Source: Cunninghamia lanceolata (taxonomy: Eukaryota; Streptophyta; Pinopsida; Cupressales; Cupressaceae). From it: 64,000 nt of DNA. How positions within the stretch are numbered: position 1 is the first letter of the stretch; each line of letters starts with the position of its first letter. The stretch spans positions 4,464,001 to 4,528,000 of the forward strand of contig BSBN01001149.1 of NCBI GenBank assembly GCA_027924645.1, read 5' to 3'. This document shows positions 24,162 through 35,371 of the stretch, in pieces. The position numbers and the translations under genes are program-made. The notes beneath the pieces were generated by a model. The model made no database searches. It saw only the letters and a program-made list of their open reading frames with translations, and was not told the origin of the DNA.

Positions 24162-25214
24162 AATGTCTGAGTAACTCAAAAATCTTTAGTGTTATGCCAA
24201 GGACTTTGATGATTTTCACACCACATGCCTGTGTCTTTTTTGTGTCATTTTAGTGCCCCTATTTGATGTTGGTGATTGTGAGGTGAATCCCTTGGTGGTT
24301 TGTTTTACAACAAACTTATGACTGCCTTCCCCTTTTGATTTGTTGTTTGCCAAATAATCTTTTTTTCCCCTTTGTTTGAATTTCTTTTCAATTTTTGTTG
24401 CATATTTGAAGGTGGTTCCTAGTGTTTCAAAATTCAAGAAGGCCATCTCAGTTTGAATATATCGGTGTAGTCCACTATGATACTTCAAAACCTGATGTTT
24501 CTCCATATCTTGGATGCCAAGCTTTATTGATAAAGCATCGAACATGTTGGTGTAGTCTTGAACAGATTGATACTTCTTCTATCGAAGCAACTGCCACCGC
24601 TTATATGTTTCTTCATATGCATCTTCAAGAAAATATTCTTCCTTGATGTGTTCCACAAAATCTCCCCATGTTCGGCTATCATCCAATATAGCATCAAATT
24701 CTTGACCATCAAGGAGTTCTCTAGATGCCCACTTAGTCTCACACGATTGTTTCACATGGCGTTCAACTTTGAGAAGGGTGAAGGTTATCTTCTCAGCATT
24801 GGAGAAGTGATTCATGGAAAAGTCTTTTTCTAATTTTGATAACCAATCATCTACAACATCTGTATCAATTTTTCCTTCGAAGTTTGGAATATCAAAATTC
24901 ACTTGCACCTTGAAAGGAGTGTGATCACCGAATAGAGTTTATGTTTTGTTTGGTTGTTGATTTCCTTTATTCTGGTGGAGCAACTGAGAAAATTCGCTAA
25001 TCATCTCCTCATGTTGTTTTCTTAAAGCATATTCGACCATCACTTTTAAGGTATCGGATGAATCTCTATGTTCGTCAGCCATCTTCGATCGTGTGTATCT
25101 CAAGGCAACATCTATCCAACATAGACAATTCGTGTGTCTCAAGGGGAGATAATTTGATGGATTTTGTGTCTCCAATCCCAGCTTTTGATAACTTGATCGT
25201 GTGTGATGTGACAT
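24162..25214 (-). pseudogene. gypsy gag, frameshifted
   Basis: Minus frames in order: 25214-24939, containing MADEHRDSSDTLK; 24908-24579, with FDIPNFEGKID, VDDWLSKLEKDF and EKITFTLLK, the conserved capsid-like gag core; and 24545-24216, with a lysine-rich tail. A WCENH---PWHNTKDF patch near 24175-24235 resembles the gag end of this lineage. Three or more frameshifts or stops separate these pieces. Confidence 0.8.
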
Positions 25215-26221
25215 ACAAAAGTGAACAGACTCGTATAAGCAAATTGAAGTAGATGATGAGGGTTATCTCCTCGTCACTGATTGTGTCTGCCTTCAACATG
25301 TGCGTTTCAAGGTGAAAGAAGGTACGTCTGAAATTATATGCACATTTAATCTGGTATTTCGCTCTTTGCAATATACAGTGAACAACTTTGAAGATATTAG
25401 TGGCTAATTTAATCTGTAATCAAATCAGCGCATTTCCTCAATCTCATTTCGAATCAAAGATTTGAATTCAAAGCATGGTCTCCTTTTGAATCGAAGATCT
25501 GAAGCCTGAAATTATCAGACTCGTAGTAGTCACCGCTCAAGAACTGATGCTATGCGTGTTGGTTGTAGGCAATGAATACAAAGATGTGAATAATTCACAT
25601 GGAGAGTCGTTGGGCCACTGTTGGGATAGCCCAAGAGCTTAATTTTAACCATTTCAAGTACGTGATAGGGGAGGTTATGGTTCTGATCCAAGTGTCGCAG
25701 AAGCATTTTTGTTTTCATTTATTATCATATGGACATCATCAAGTCCTTTGTAACATGTATTTGTTCCTTGGCCTTCAACTGTTCTTGTTTGTTTGTATGG
25801 AAATCATGTTGTAGACACTGAACTTCATGGACCTACAGTCCTAAAACTATAGGAAATGTTTATCACGTGTATAGCAATCTAAAATTTAGATATTATAAAA
25901 TAAATTCCTTAACTGCTTCATATAACATGTCTTATGTTTGCTAGGGAGAAGGATATTTACAAGAAATTGAAGATGTCATTTTTTGCAGCTTCTTCGTCTC
26001 CTTCGGATGGATCTTCATCTTGCCCTTGGAATTCTGCGAGGAGACGGGCTTTTCAATCCTCCATTATAAAAGATGAAGAAAAACATAGATGTGATGATCT
26101 TGTTTCTACTGCTTACAAACATACATGAGCTTTACAACCCTTTCTACAACGTTCAATCTCTCGGAAGAAATTATTTCTTCTATTTTTTCTCATACGTCTT
26201 CACATCTGGGAAGGAACTATA

Positions 26222-26236
26222 GTGGCTATGATACCA
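26222..26236 (-). other. gypsy primer binding site
   Basis: Minus-strand TGGTATCATAGCCAC lies one base inside the 5' LTR. It resembles the initiator-Met complement TGGTATCAGAGC with one change. Confidence 0.75.
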
Positions 26237-26237
26237 C

Positions 26238-26512
26238 TAATCTGAATTTAGCTGGAGATTCAAAGGATAATACCTGGAGATTCAAAGGATAATACCTGGT
26301 GAGCAAGTCACCTGTGATATTGTAGAAACTAGTAGCAATTGGTTTGGAGTAGTTTGGCAATCTCGTTGAGAGATGTATGCCTTCTCTACCGAACTGCCTT
26401 CTTCATTGTGAAGGAAGTAATATTTATATATATCCAAATGATCAAAGTTCATCACAACCTTTGAAGCGGAATAATTAATTCACAAACAAATAATTAATTT
26501 TAATTTGGATCA
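26238..26512 (-). repeat. gypsy 5' LTR (short)
   Basis: 275-bp LTR matching 22672-22929. It has an extra internal duplication of GATTCAAAGGATAATACC (26257-26300), and its outer TG has become TA. It is followed by duplication ATGTG. Confidence 0.88.
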
Positions 26513-27320
26513 ATGTGTGCTATAAATATGAGGGGAAGCCATTGATGGTGCATGAGCTTCAATTGGTATAATCTTTTGGGGTGTGATACTTAAAGTGTCA
26601 ACATTATTCAATATGGCATTCATTCTCTCAATAGGGTCTTGGATCTCTACATAGAATCCTTTAAAATTATGATCATTCTTCATCCTCCTTGTCTCACCCA
26701 ATTTTATTCTATACCATCTTTTTTTTCTCATATCCTTTTCTATCTTATCCTTGCAATTCCTAATAAGGTCTTTTAAATATTTCCATGCTAACCCACTTCC
26801 TGATCATATGAATGAAACCTTTGGGATCATATGCTCTTAATCTACATACTTCATATAACTTTTGCATATGATGTCAAAGATTCTAGAGAATTCCTTTTCT
26901 CTTATGACTTCTAAAAATATTATAGTTTACATTATTCATTTACCAAACTACTTCTAGGTATGTGATCCTCGATGGGACCCAAATTAGAAACTTGTGGGAC
27001 ATGAAACTAGAGCCAAATACCCAAATAACAATGTATCCTTCATGTAGGAACTAGTCTCCCCAATTGTGTCTTTCAATTGGGTCTTTCTTGATATCCAAAG
27101 GTCTAAATAATTCAAGAAAATCTTGTGCAAGACTTGGTTTGTCTAAACCCAATCTCCTTAATATAGGTGCGATGAGGAAATCTTCAAAAATATAGTAGTG
27201 AGAACCAGAATTGTGCATGTCTAAGTGAGGAGTCCATAATTTCATAGGCTTGAGCATCCCTCTTGGTGATTTTGGAGAAGTCATTTGTAAATCCAACTTG
27301 CTATCCCATTCTCTAGCCAA
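26513..27320 (-). pseudogene. unrecognised decayed gene next to palindrome cluster
   Basis: Minus frame 27320-27051 starts MAREWDSKLDLQM and includes YYIFEDFLIAPILRRLG and FLELFRPLDIKKDP. A second frame, 26731-26510, includes KKRWYRIKLGETRR and FKGFYVEIQDPIERMNAIL. The frames point away from the palindrome cluster at 27350-27510. The gypsy at 22672-26512 interrupts the gene, which appears to continue at 22666-21805. I do not recognise the family. It occupies the position between the two word clusters of the proposed DNA transposon. Confidence 0.4.
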
Positions 27321-27349
27321 TACATATAAATAAAGTCATTTTTGGGCTT

Positions 27350-27510
27350 TTAAGAAATGGATATCGAATTCCGTTACCTAGAAATGAATATCTGCTACCT
27401 AAAGGCCAAAAGCCTTCAATATTGGCTTCTAACGGAAATGCAAGTAATGGATATCTGTTCTACAAAACTGATATCCGTTACTAATGGATATCAGTTACCT
27501 ACACATAAAA
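27350..27510. repeat. palindromic-word cluster, AATGGATATC type
   Basis: At least six 14-bp words share the AA...TT frame, including AATGGATATCTGTT (near 27446), AACTGATATCCGTT (27467-27480) and AATGGATATCAGTT (near 27483). Flanking text CCTAAAGG...CCTTCAATA...GGCTTCTAACGGA matches the cluster at 14925-15056 in the same orientation, so the two were once one sequence or are two ends of one element. Confidence 0.85.
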
Positions 27511-28335
27511 TTGTTTAGTCTCAGGAATGGTTTAGGTTTAGGTTTGGGAGTGTCAAGGTTGACTTTTTCTTTGGTCTAACGTGTTTCGAGGTTTCACTCT
27601 CTTTTTGGGACTTCACCCTTTGTGTTGATGACTTTTTTTATCCAAATTTGATGAAATGAAAAGGGTTTATTCAGGAAATGGTCAGTATTCTAAAAATATA
27701 GGATACACTTGATTATAATAGTATTTAATAATTATTAATAATTTTCTACATAGAGTATGTCTAAAATCTTGATGGACACACTGATTGAAAAACATCAATA
27801 ACTTTCAAATTATTTCACCTTTTTCAAATCAGAAAGATGCGTCACACTCTATGCTTTTATTACTGCAATTTACAAAAAAAAAATGCATATTTTTTATCAA
27901 GTTAGATTGGCCGGACAAATACTTTTTATTTATTTTTATAAGTCATAGTAAAAAATTCATCACTAAGTATTTTCTTGGAAACAAATTCAAAAAAATTTGT
28001 GTCACATCCGGGCGTGTGTCCTTTACTTATATTTAAAGATTCATTTTTTTTTTGCTCGTACTTAGGTTGGCCAGACAAACACCCACTTTTTTTTTGAAAC
28101 TTTTAATAGCACTTCAATGAAACATTCATTTTTCACCAAATAATTTTTTTTTCCAAAAAAAAAATAGTAGCCTATAAACTACATTCAATTCTCTACAAAT
28201 TTCGTTCTTACATATTTTTCAAAAAATATAGATAATCCATTCAAATTTTCACGTGAAGTTACTTAAGTTTGTTTTTTAGTATTTTCATTGCCACTTAGAG
28301 GTATTGTTTGGCCCATGATAATCATGCACTCACCC
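27511..28335 (-). mobile_element. AT-rich terminal block of DNA transposon, reverse orientation
   Basis: Read in reverse complement from 28335 the sequence begins GGGTGAGTGCATGA, then GGGCCAAAC and CTCTAAGTGGC. This aligns with GGGTAAGTGCAAGA, GGCCAAAAA and CTTAAGTGGCC at the terminus starting 49703, and with GGGTCAGTGCAAGA at 30940. The block contains GATTGGCCGGACAAA and GGTTGGCCAGACAAA motifs resembling the GGCCAAC motifs in the complete element. The terminus is included in the 692-bp triplication. Confidence 0.65.
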
Positions 28336-30164
28336 AATCATGGTGAGGATTTATATTTTATATTTTTAAATCATTATCAATTTTGGTGGTGACATAAAAA
28401 ATCTTGCATCTTCATTACCATCTAAACAAGAACAACAAGATGAATGACATATAAGAGAGGGTTTAGGAATGTCATGCATCTTAATTTCATCCTTCCAAGC
28501 AGTATATTTGTAGTAGTGTGCACTACACTCTTTAATGTGGGTTGTCCCTTCAAATTGACATGACCACTGAGTACATGTAGATCACACACAAAATTATTAG
28601 TCAACATTGCATCTAATGAATTTGAATCAACAAAATAATCTTCAATATACTCATGATTTTCATTTAACCTTACTTGTTGACTTATAGAATGCATAGACAT
28701 TTCTTTCTTTTCAAAATGAAGAAGGTTGGCATCAAGATTTGTTTCATTAGATGAATCATCAAGATCCTTCCCTATAATTTTTTTTTTGAAACTTTTAATA
28801 GCACTTCAATGAAACATTCATTTTTCACCAAATAATTTTTTTTTCCAAAAAAAAAATAGTAGCCCATAAACTACATTCAATTCTCTACAAATTTCGTTCT
28901 TACATATTTTTCAAAAAATATAGATAATCCATTCAAATTTTCACGTGAAGTTACTTAAGTTTGTTTTTTAGTATTTTCATTGCCACTTAGAGGTATTGTT
29001 TGGCCCATATTGATCATGCACTCACCCAATCATGGTGAGGATTCATATTTTATATTTTTAAATCATTATCAATTTTGGTGGTGACATAAAAAATCTTGCA
29101 TCTTCATTACCATCTAAACAAGAACAACAAGATGAATGACATATAAGAGAGGGTTTATGAATGTCATGCATCTTAATTTCATCCTTCCAAGGAGTATATT
29201 TGTAGTAGTGTGCACTACACTCTTTAATGTGGGTTGTCCCTTCAAATTGACATGACCACTGAGTACATGTAGATCACACACAAAATTATTAGTCAACATT
29301 GCATCTAATGAATTTGAATCAACAAAATAATCTTCAATATACTCATGATTTTCATTTAACCTTACTTGTTGACTTATAGAATGCATAGACATTTCTTTCT
29401 TTTCAAAATGAAGAAGGTTGGCATCAAGATTTGTTTCATTAGATGAATCATCAAGATCCTTCCCTATAATTTTTTTTTTGAAGCTTTTAACAGCACTTCA
29501 ATGAAACATTCATTTTTCACCAAATAATTTTTTTTTCCAAAAAAAAAATAGTAGCCCATAAACTACATTCAATTCTCTACAAATTTCGTTCTTACATATT
29601 TTTCAAAAAATGTAGATAATCCATTCAAATTTTCACGTGAAGTTACTTAAGTTTGTTTTTTAGTATTTTCATTGCCACTTAGAGGTATTGTTTGGCCCAT
29701 GATGATCATGCACTCACCCAATCATGGTGAGGATTCATATTTTATATTTTTAAATCATTATCAATTTTGGTGGTGACATAAAAAATCTTGCATCTTCATT
29801 ACCATCTAAACAAGAACAACAAGATGAATGACATATAAGAGAGGGTTTAGGAATGTCATGCATCTTAATTTCATCCTTCCAAGGAGTATATTTGTAGTAG
29901 TGTGCACTACACTCTTCAATGTGGGTTGTCCCTTCAAATTGACATGACCACTGAGTACATGTAGATCACACACAAAATTATTAGTCAACATTGCATCTAA
30001 TGAATTTGAATCAAAAAAATAATCTTCAATATACTCATGATTTTCATTTAACCTTACTTGTTGACTTATAGAATGCATAGACATTTCTTTCTTTTCAAAA
30101 TGAAGAAGGTTGGCATCAAGATTTGTTTCATTAGATGAATCATCAAGATCCCTCCCTATAATTA
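28089..30164. repeat. 692-bp tandem triplication
   Basis: Three consecutive copies (28089-28780, 28781-29472, 29473-30164) are nearly identical; GAAAC/GAAGC landmarks are at 28096, 28788 and 29480, exactly 692 bp apart. Each copy contains the last ~245 bp of the AT-rich transposon end plus about 445 bp of the neighbouring minus-strand reading frame. Differences are a few substitutions per copy (for example GATAATC, ATTGATC and GATGATC near the terminus), so the event is recent compared with its surroundings. Confidence 0.95.
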
Positions 30165-30935
30165 TATCCATTTCAATAGTGATATCCAATTTCTTAGAAT
30201 CAACATCATTTTGCTCATGTTTAAACATTGGATTATTATGAATTTTGAAATCTATTAGAGAAGAATCATTCAAATCAAACTTATGTGTTGCATCATCTCT
30301 TGCCTCATTAACAAACTTAGGTTTTTAAATCTTAAAGCCAAACAATGAAGAATTTTTTGTCTCTCCCAACCAAAATATCTCATATACCTCTTGTTCAAGT
30401 TTGTGGTTGAGATCATCGAACTAGATAATTGCAATATCAACTTTAAGACAAAGTAGATTGGTTTTTTGAGAGTGAATTTACACAATGAATTTCTTCAACA
30501 TTTGCACTTACATCTAAGTGAAGTGAAATAGTGGCTATTGACTCACTAGGTTTTTGATAATCCTACTACATAGGTACCAATAAATTAGTTATACCATTAT
30601 TTTCAATTGATTCTTGCCTAATGTCAACTTCGTTGACCATTTTGGTGATCTTGCTATCAAATTCATCACTAGATTCAAGTGGATTTTCTCTTTCACTTTC
30701 ATGTGGATAATTGGAATACCAACAACATGATATTGATAAGTGTACATGTTCATTGCTGAAGAGAAAGCATACAAACTTTGTTGATCACTTGTTGAAGTTG
30801 TTGCAACATCCACTTGTCTTTGGATAAGAAATGAGTATTTTTGTATGATTTGGTTATGACAATTATTTGAATCCAAGATCATTTGTGGTTTCACATGTTA
30901 ATTTAGTTAAAAATTACAGAATTTTACATCTTGTT
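28336..30935 (-). pseudogene. unrecognised minus-strand gene with triplicated 3' part
   Basis: Frames run from 30894 (MKPQMILDSNN), through 30485, to 30273-29806 (155 aa, starting MNDSSLIDFKIHNN). The C-terminal ~92 residues (MSMHSISQQVRLNENHEY...) are repeated in the two extra 692-bp copies at 29392-29114 and 28700-28422 without the N-terminal part. A change of frame after TTTNILLG gives an alternative ending, CHSSCCSCLDGNEDARFF, in each copy. I do not recognise a domain; several stops divide it. It may once have continued into 32100-32741, since the transposon at 30940-32050 inserted between them. Confidence 0.4.
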
Positions 30936-30939
30936 GATA

Positions 30940-30965
30940 GGGTCAGTGCAAGAAGTTGGGTCCAC
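30940..30965 (+). repeat. left terminal inverted repeat
   Basis: 26 bp, matching 32025-32050 in reverse complement at 24 of 26 positions. It is preceded by GATA. Confidence 0.88.
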
Positions 30966-31857
30966 TTTTTGGCCAAAAAGTGGAAGTGTTTTCCCTGATT
31001 TTTAGAATTTGTCACATTTGACCTAAACATTTGAGGCACTTAAAGATTGAATCTTAAAAAAAGTTAGTAATATGAATTGTAGTACTCGGAGTCTAGTTTC
31101 CAAATATGTAATTTATTTTAATACCCAAATGATACAAATTGATTTTCAATAGGCATTTCTAAAAACCACTGTTTAAAAGTTACTTTTTTTTACCATACCA
31201 TGCACATGTACGGCCAACATAATTTGACTTAAATAAAGGTATTTTTCTAAACCCTTTTGGGGAAAGATGCGTAGTATAGTGAATTTTGATGAAGATATTT
31301 TTTTATAATTTTTTTCCAAATAATTTTTTTTTTAATTAATTTTTTATTGGCCCTAATTGTTGTTTTCAAAAACCCCCGTGTACGACCAACAAAATTTGAG
31401 AAAAACTAATCATAAAATAATTTTTTTTTCATTGTGTAAAGAATGATGTCTAGATTGATGACATATAATTTTTTTTTCAAAAAAATTTAAAAATTAAAAG
31501 TTATTAAAAATATATAAACACCTATCATTTCAAGTTTTTGGACTAGTTTGCTCATAAATTAAATAATAAATAGAAAAACAAGTCCAATAAAAAAAATTAC
31601 ATATTTGAAAACTATACACTGTCATCTGTAATGGGTTTTAATTTCGTAAAAAAAATTAGAAAAAAATGTCGTCAGCCATATAGGTAAATTCAGTCTTTTC
31701 TCTTGTTTTGTACTTAGAAAAAAACTTGCAGGTCCAAGGCAAGGGGTTGGCTTACCATGCCTTTCCCAAGCCTAAGCTTTTAGGAATGTGTGCCCGTTCT
31801 TTTTGTATGGAAAAAAAAAGCGCGCAGGCTTTTTTCTCAAATTCAAATATGTTTCTA

Positions 31858-31986
31858 GAAACGGGTACCCGTTTAGGATCGGGCACCCATTCCTAAACGG
31901 GTACTCGTTTCTAAGCGGGTACCCATTTAGGCTCGGGTATGCGTTCCTAAACAGGTACCCGTTTCTTTTAAAATGGGTACCCGTTT
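31858..31986. repeat. palindromic-word cluster, AACGGGTACCCGTT type
   Basis: The perfect 14-bp palindrome AACGGGTACCCGTT is at 31860-31873. Near copies AACGGGTACTCGTT, AGCGGGTACCCATT, AACAGGTACCCGTT and AATGGGTACCCGTT follow, separated by short CTAA/TTAGG-like spacers. The context CTAGAAA-GG-TA-CC-TT is shared with the cluster at 14925-15056, differing only by C/T and G/A changes. Confidence 0.9.
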
Positions 31987-32024
31987 ATGTCTGGATTTTT
32001 TTTTGCCCACAACTTCCCCTCTAT

Positions 32025-32050
32025 GTGGACCCAACTTCTTGTACTTACCC
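32025..32050 (-). repeat. right terminal inverted repeat
   Basis: Inverted partner of 30940-30965, followed by GATA. Confidence 0.88.
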
Positions 32051-32099
32051 GATAATCCATTTGATTTGGTTGCAACATCAAACTGAAGTGAGGGTAACT

Positions 32100-32741
32100 A
32101 TCTGTTTGACTTAGTTTCATTCCATACATATTAATTCTTGATTGATATGGCATCAAAATTTGGTGTGGGTTGCAACAGGTTTGATTTTACATTTCTTGTG
32201 TACAATCATATCCCAAGTGGTCTAACATTAAAGCTCTTTGAGAAGTAGCTTCCACTATAATTACTCTTGGTGTATCTCTTACAAGTGTAACAAATGAACC
32301 ATCTAATCCCCATAATTAATGATTCAACAAATTAATCTAATTTGACCTATGTAAAATGTTTATGTTTCCCAATGCTTGATAAACTCTCTTATTAAACTAG
32401 GCAATAGGCTCATTGGGGTGTCTTCTTACATATGCAAATTGAATTAAGGCTTCTTGTGGATCAATATTATACCCAAATTGCATCAAGGATGCATTTTCTA
32501 ACTCTACCCATAAAGGTAGGGAATTTGGTGGGAGACAAGCATACCAATGACATGTTGCATATTGAAACCTATTAACAAGCAATTGACAAGAAAACCCCTC
32601 ATGATTAATTTGATTCTTGATCATTAAATCCTTCCAAATTTTAACTTGCTTAAAAGTATTTTGTCCAACATTAGGAGAAAAGATAGGTAACCAATTGCAT
32701 GCATTTATAGGGATTTGGTGAAAAACCCCAAGTACACACAC
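32100..32741 (-). pseudogene. retrotransposon gag-like fragment (tentative)
   Basis: Minus frame 32741-32397 (114 aa) contains FSCQLLVNRFQYATCHWYAC, LPPNSLPLWVELENASLMQF and YVRRHPNEPIA. The sequence W-(A/S)-LPP-S---W--L---F...RR-NE-IA is the pattern of the plant gypsy gag core. Beyond the stop, FNKRVYQALGNI continues the pattern. No LTRs for it were found. It lies just upstream of the transposon inserted at 30940-32050. Confidence 0.45.
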
Positions 32742-32759
32742 AATGTTTCCATTAGGATA

Positions 32760-34600
32760 AAATTTCCCCTAATCTTCTCTTATGTAGTTGATGGAAAAAA
32801 CTTTATTAGCAATCAACTTTTAGTGAAATAGACATTTGCTTGTGCATAACTTTGCTTTTGAAATTTTATAATTTTTTGACTTTTTGAATTTTATAATTTT
32901 TTTTTTTAGTATTTTAGGATGATAAATTCCAACAAGGTTGAAAGCAAATTTGAAAATTCAAAACAACAATTTGTACATTTGAACTATCTTAATATTTTGT
33001 TTTGATGACCCTCTTAGTGCGATTTTTGTTGATGTGGGTTTTGACACACCAACGTTCCTCTAAGTTGTGAAGTGTCGCAAGGCGAAACAACAAAGACTCC
33101 TCTACTTGGAAGGTGGCTATCCTTAAGAGTCTTCATTGATTGCTTTCATAACGTTTACTAGAATCCCTTAGTTGGAGAGTGCTTTGGCTAGTTTGTTCAA
33201 GGTGATACAATGAATATTATGAATCATGCACATGAAAAAAGGCTTTCTTGGTGTAAATGAATCGCTCTTAGCTTGCATAAATCCTCAATTTTACTTTTAA
33301 ATGCATTGATGATTTTCATTCCAATTTATTCAACTTCCCACAAGTATTTATAACATTAATTTGCATTGAAAATGATTAAAAAATTTTAAACATTAATATA
33401 TTTCCTCTAAAATTAGAATATGATAAGATGGAATTCAAAGTCGTGCATGAAAATTTGTTCCATTTTAAAATTAATCCAATTTTAAAGTTTTGGAACAACA
33501 AAAAATGTATTAAAACTTGCAAGATTTTGCCACCTAGAAGTCATAAGTCATCTCAAATTTATGCCTTGTGTGACTAAAATTTATCATTAAAACCTAAAAC
33601 TAAACTAATCCAATATCGATATAAAATAAAAGAAAAAAGGAGATGGGAGACGGAAAGAGTTAAAGAGGAAACAAAATTAATAAATTCAAACTTATCTCTG
33701 ATCCTCCTACAAATCATTTTGCAAATGGACGAATTCAACTGAAAACAAATTTCCACTAGACTCGTTATTGACAATCCAAATGTGAGGTGATGCAATCTTC
33801 GAAAGAACTAAAAACCACAAGCATGATTGTTGTCAATTTCTAGTGTGTACAAATGTATTCATGTGAGAACACAAAACACCTCACCATCAACAAGGTACCA
33901 ATGGTTTAAACACATATTCAATCCATTGACATTCAATGAATTACATGCGTAGAATAATGTGGAAAGGAAACAAATTTAGAGTTTGGAAAACACCATTAAA
34001 AGTGAAAACTTAGAAAAGTGGAGTAAAATCTAATATGTTGTATTCAAAATGAGTTTCCATGGGTTTCATAATTTTCAATAGGTTTATCAATGCTTTACAA
34101 TAAATTTCAAGTGATTATATAAAAACACATTTGGATAAGACAAAGTACCTTACAATGCGAAAGACCATTTTGGATTGCCCTTCACATTCTATTCCTTCCT
34201 GTATGTATCCATCTCTATCCTCTAAGTTTCCACAACCATTTGAGTCAGGTTCTTTTGATTTCATTTTCGAGTTTTCATCAACTCTTGCACATAGTTCATC
34301 CCCTGATTATGTTTCCATTTCCATTCAAATACATAGACTTTGCTTGAGCAAATGTATTCCGATCCTATTTCAACATCAAACTCTAACAAGCCTGTCCACC
34401 TACTACCATAAGTATCCTGCACCGATAATTTTTCAAGCTACACTACTTTCCGCCCTAGCATGTTTTCCATATAGAAAACATTCCAATCTCTGTGAGGCAT
34501 CCCTGATAAGATTCTCCTATTTAATCGGGCAAAAACATAGCAGTAAATTATTCATTTCCATCTCTACTAACATTTTAGATAAGGTTGCTACATTTTCCGT
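32760..34600. other. non-coding interval, nothing recognised
   Basis: AT-rich; a plus-strand open frame at 34131-34655 has no recognisable domain and overlaps the ATG8 remnant on the other strand, so I do not call it. No LTRs or tandem repeats were seen. Confidence 0.5.
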
Positions 34601-34617
34601 TTCAATGTCCTCTACTT

Positions 34618-34795
34618 TCTGTTGTAGAATGCTTAATCCTTTTTCGAACAACTGATCAACTGTCAAATTGGCTGGAGCCAAGTACATTTTCTTAAGAATG
34701 TTTTGGGATGTCACTTCTTTCTGCCTTCTCCACAATTACCAGGATTTTATCTGGATATTTGCCCCTAATTTTGGCAGTTAACAAAGACTTCCATT
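34618..34795 (-). pseudogene. ATG8: ATG8 (autophagy ubiquitin-like) gene fragment
   Basis: Minus-strand text reads [20 protein letters not shown] then SDIP, continues in another frame with KKMYLAPANLTVDQ, and in a third with VVRKRIKHST. These correspond in order to the ATG8 core ([45 protein letters not shown]). One small indel after SDIPK and a ~10-bp deletion between VDQ and VVRKR shift the frame twice. The N-terminal helices and the C-terminal glycine region that is lipidated are absent. ATG8 coats autophagosome membranes; this piece cannot. Confidence 0.72.
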
Positions 34796-35371
34796 TTTCA
34801 CCACCATCTAGATGAAGAGGCTCCTTTCCCTTCCTTGCGTAGCATTATATACAACACAAATGTGTACGTCTTTTCCATGAACACTTAGCACCATTGAAAT
34901 TATAAAGATAGAATGTTCATACCAACCCACAAACTCAGTCGGCTATTCTTAAATATCATCTACTTCAACAGTCAAAGTTCAATTTTAGCCAATAAAAGTA
35001 CGACAAATATTTACCAAATTTTTTTGTAGATGAGATGTAAAATTGATATTGACTATTTGACCATTGAAACATGAATGATATTTAAGTAGAGTGCAGGACA
35101 CCACACATTAGGACACAACCCAACAAAATTGGAAAATTAACTATCAGGGGAACTTTAAAAAGAAACAGCAGTAATAACATCATTAATAAATACAACCCAT
35201 CCTCAAAAAAATATCGACACTACAATGTTCAGACCAACAAAATTAGGAAATTAAGTATCAGGCGACCCCAAACAGAAAACAGCTGTAACAGAATCATTAT
35301 TTAATAAGTGAGAAAAGGAAAAAACAGGGGAATCGAGCAAATCCAAGGCCACAAAGAGAGATGATACTTAC

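Larger units (their letters stand above)
22672..26512 (-). mobile_element. Ty3/gypsy LTR retrotransposon with pol core deleted
   Basis: Short LTRs (22672-22929 and 26238-26512) run TGATC to GGATCA and are flanked by a perfect 5-bp duplication ATGTG (22667-22671 and 26513-26517). Minus-strand order is 5' LTR, initiator-Met-type primer site, gag, protease, a scrap of the integrase C-terminus, polypurine tract, 3' LTR. Reverse transcriptase, RNase H and the integrase core are missing, consistent with an internal deletion. Gag and integrase-end sequences resemble the chromovirus branch, but no chromodomain is visible. Confidence 0.9.
30940..32050 (+). mobile_element. complete non-autonomous DNA transposon with TIRs, 1111 bp
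   Basis: The left terminus begins GGGTCAGTGCAAGAAG and the right terminus, reverse complemented, GGGTAAGTACAAGAAG. The match covers 26 bp with two differences. The 4-bp target duplication GATA flanks it (30936-30939 and 32051-32054). The interior is an AT-rich block without a gene, followed by a palindromic-word cluster (31858-31986) about 40 bp inside the right terminus. A 4-bp duplication is unlike hAT (8 bp), Mutator (about 9), CACTA or PIF (3). Sola has 4-bp duplications and is the first family to test. Confidence 0.85.

Noticed and set aside
28089..30164. CRISPR array or LTR pair from the triplication
   Set aside because: Units are 692 bp and directly adjacent with no spacers; there are no TG/CA ends, primer site or target duplication.
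34131..34655. 174-aa plus-strand open frame
   Set aside because: No domain recognised, Ser/Pro/Ile-rich, and it overlaps the ATG8 remnant on the other strand.
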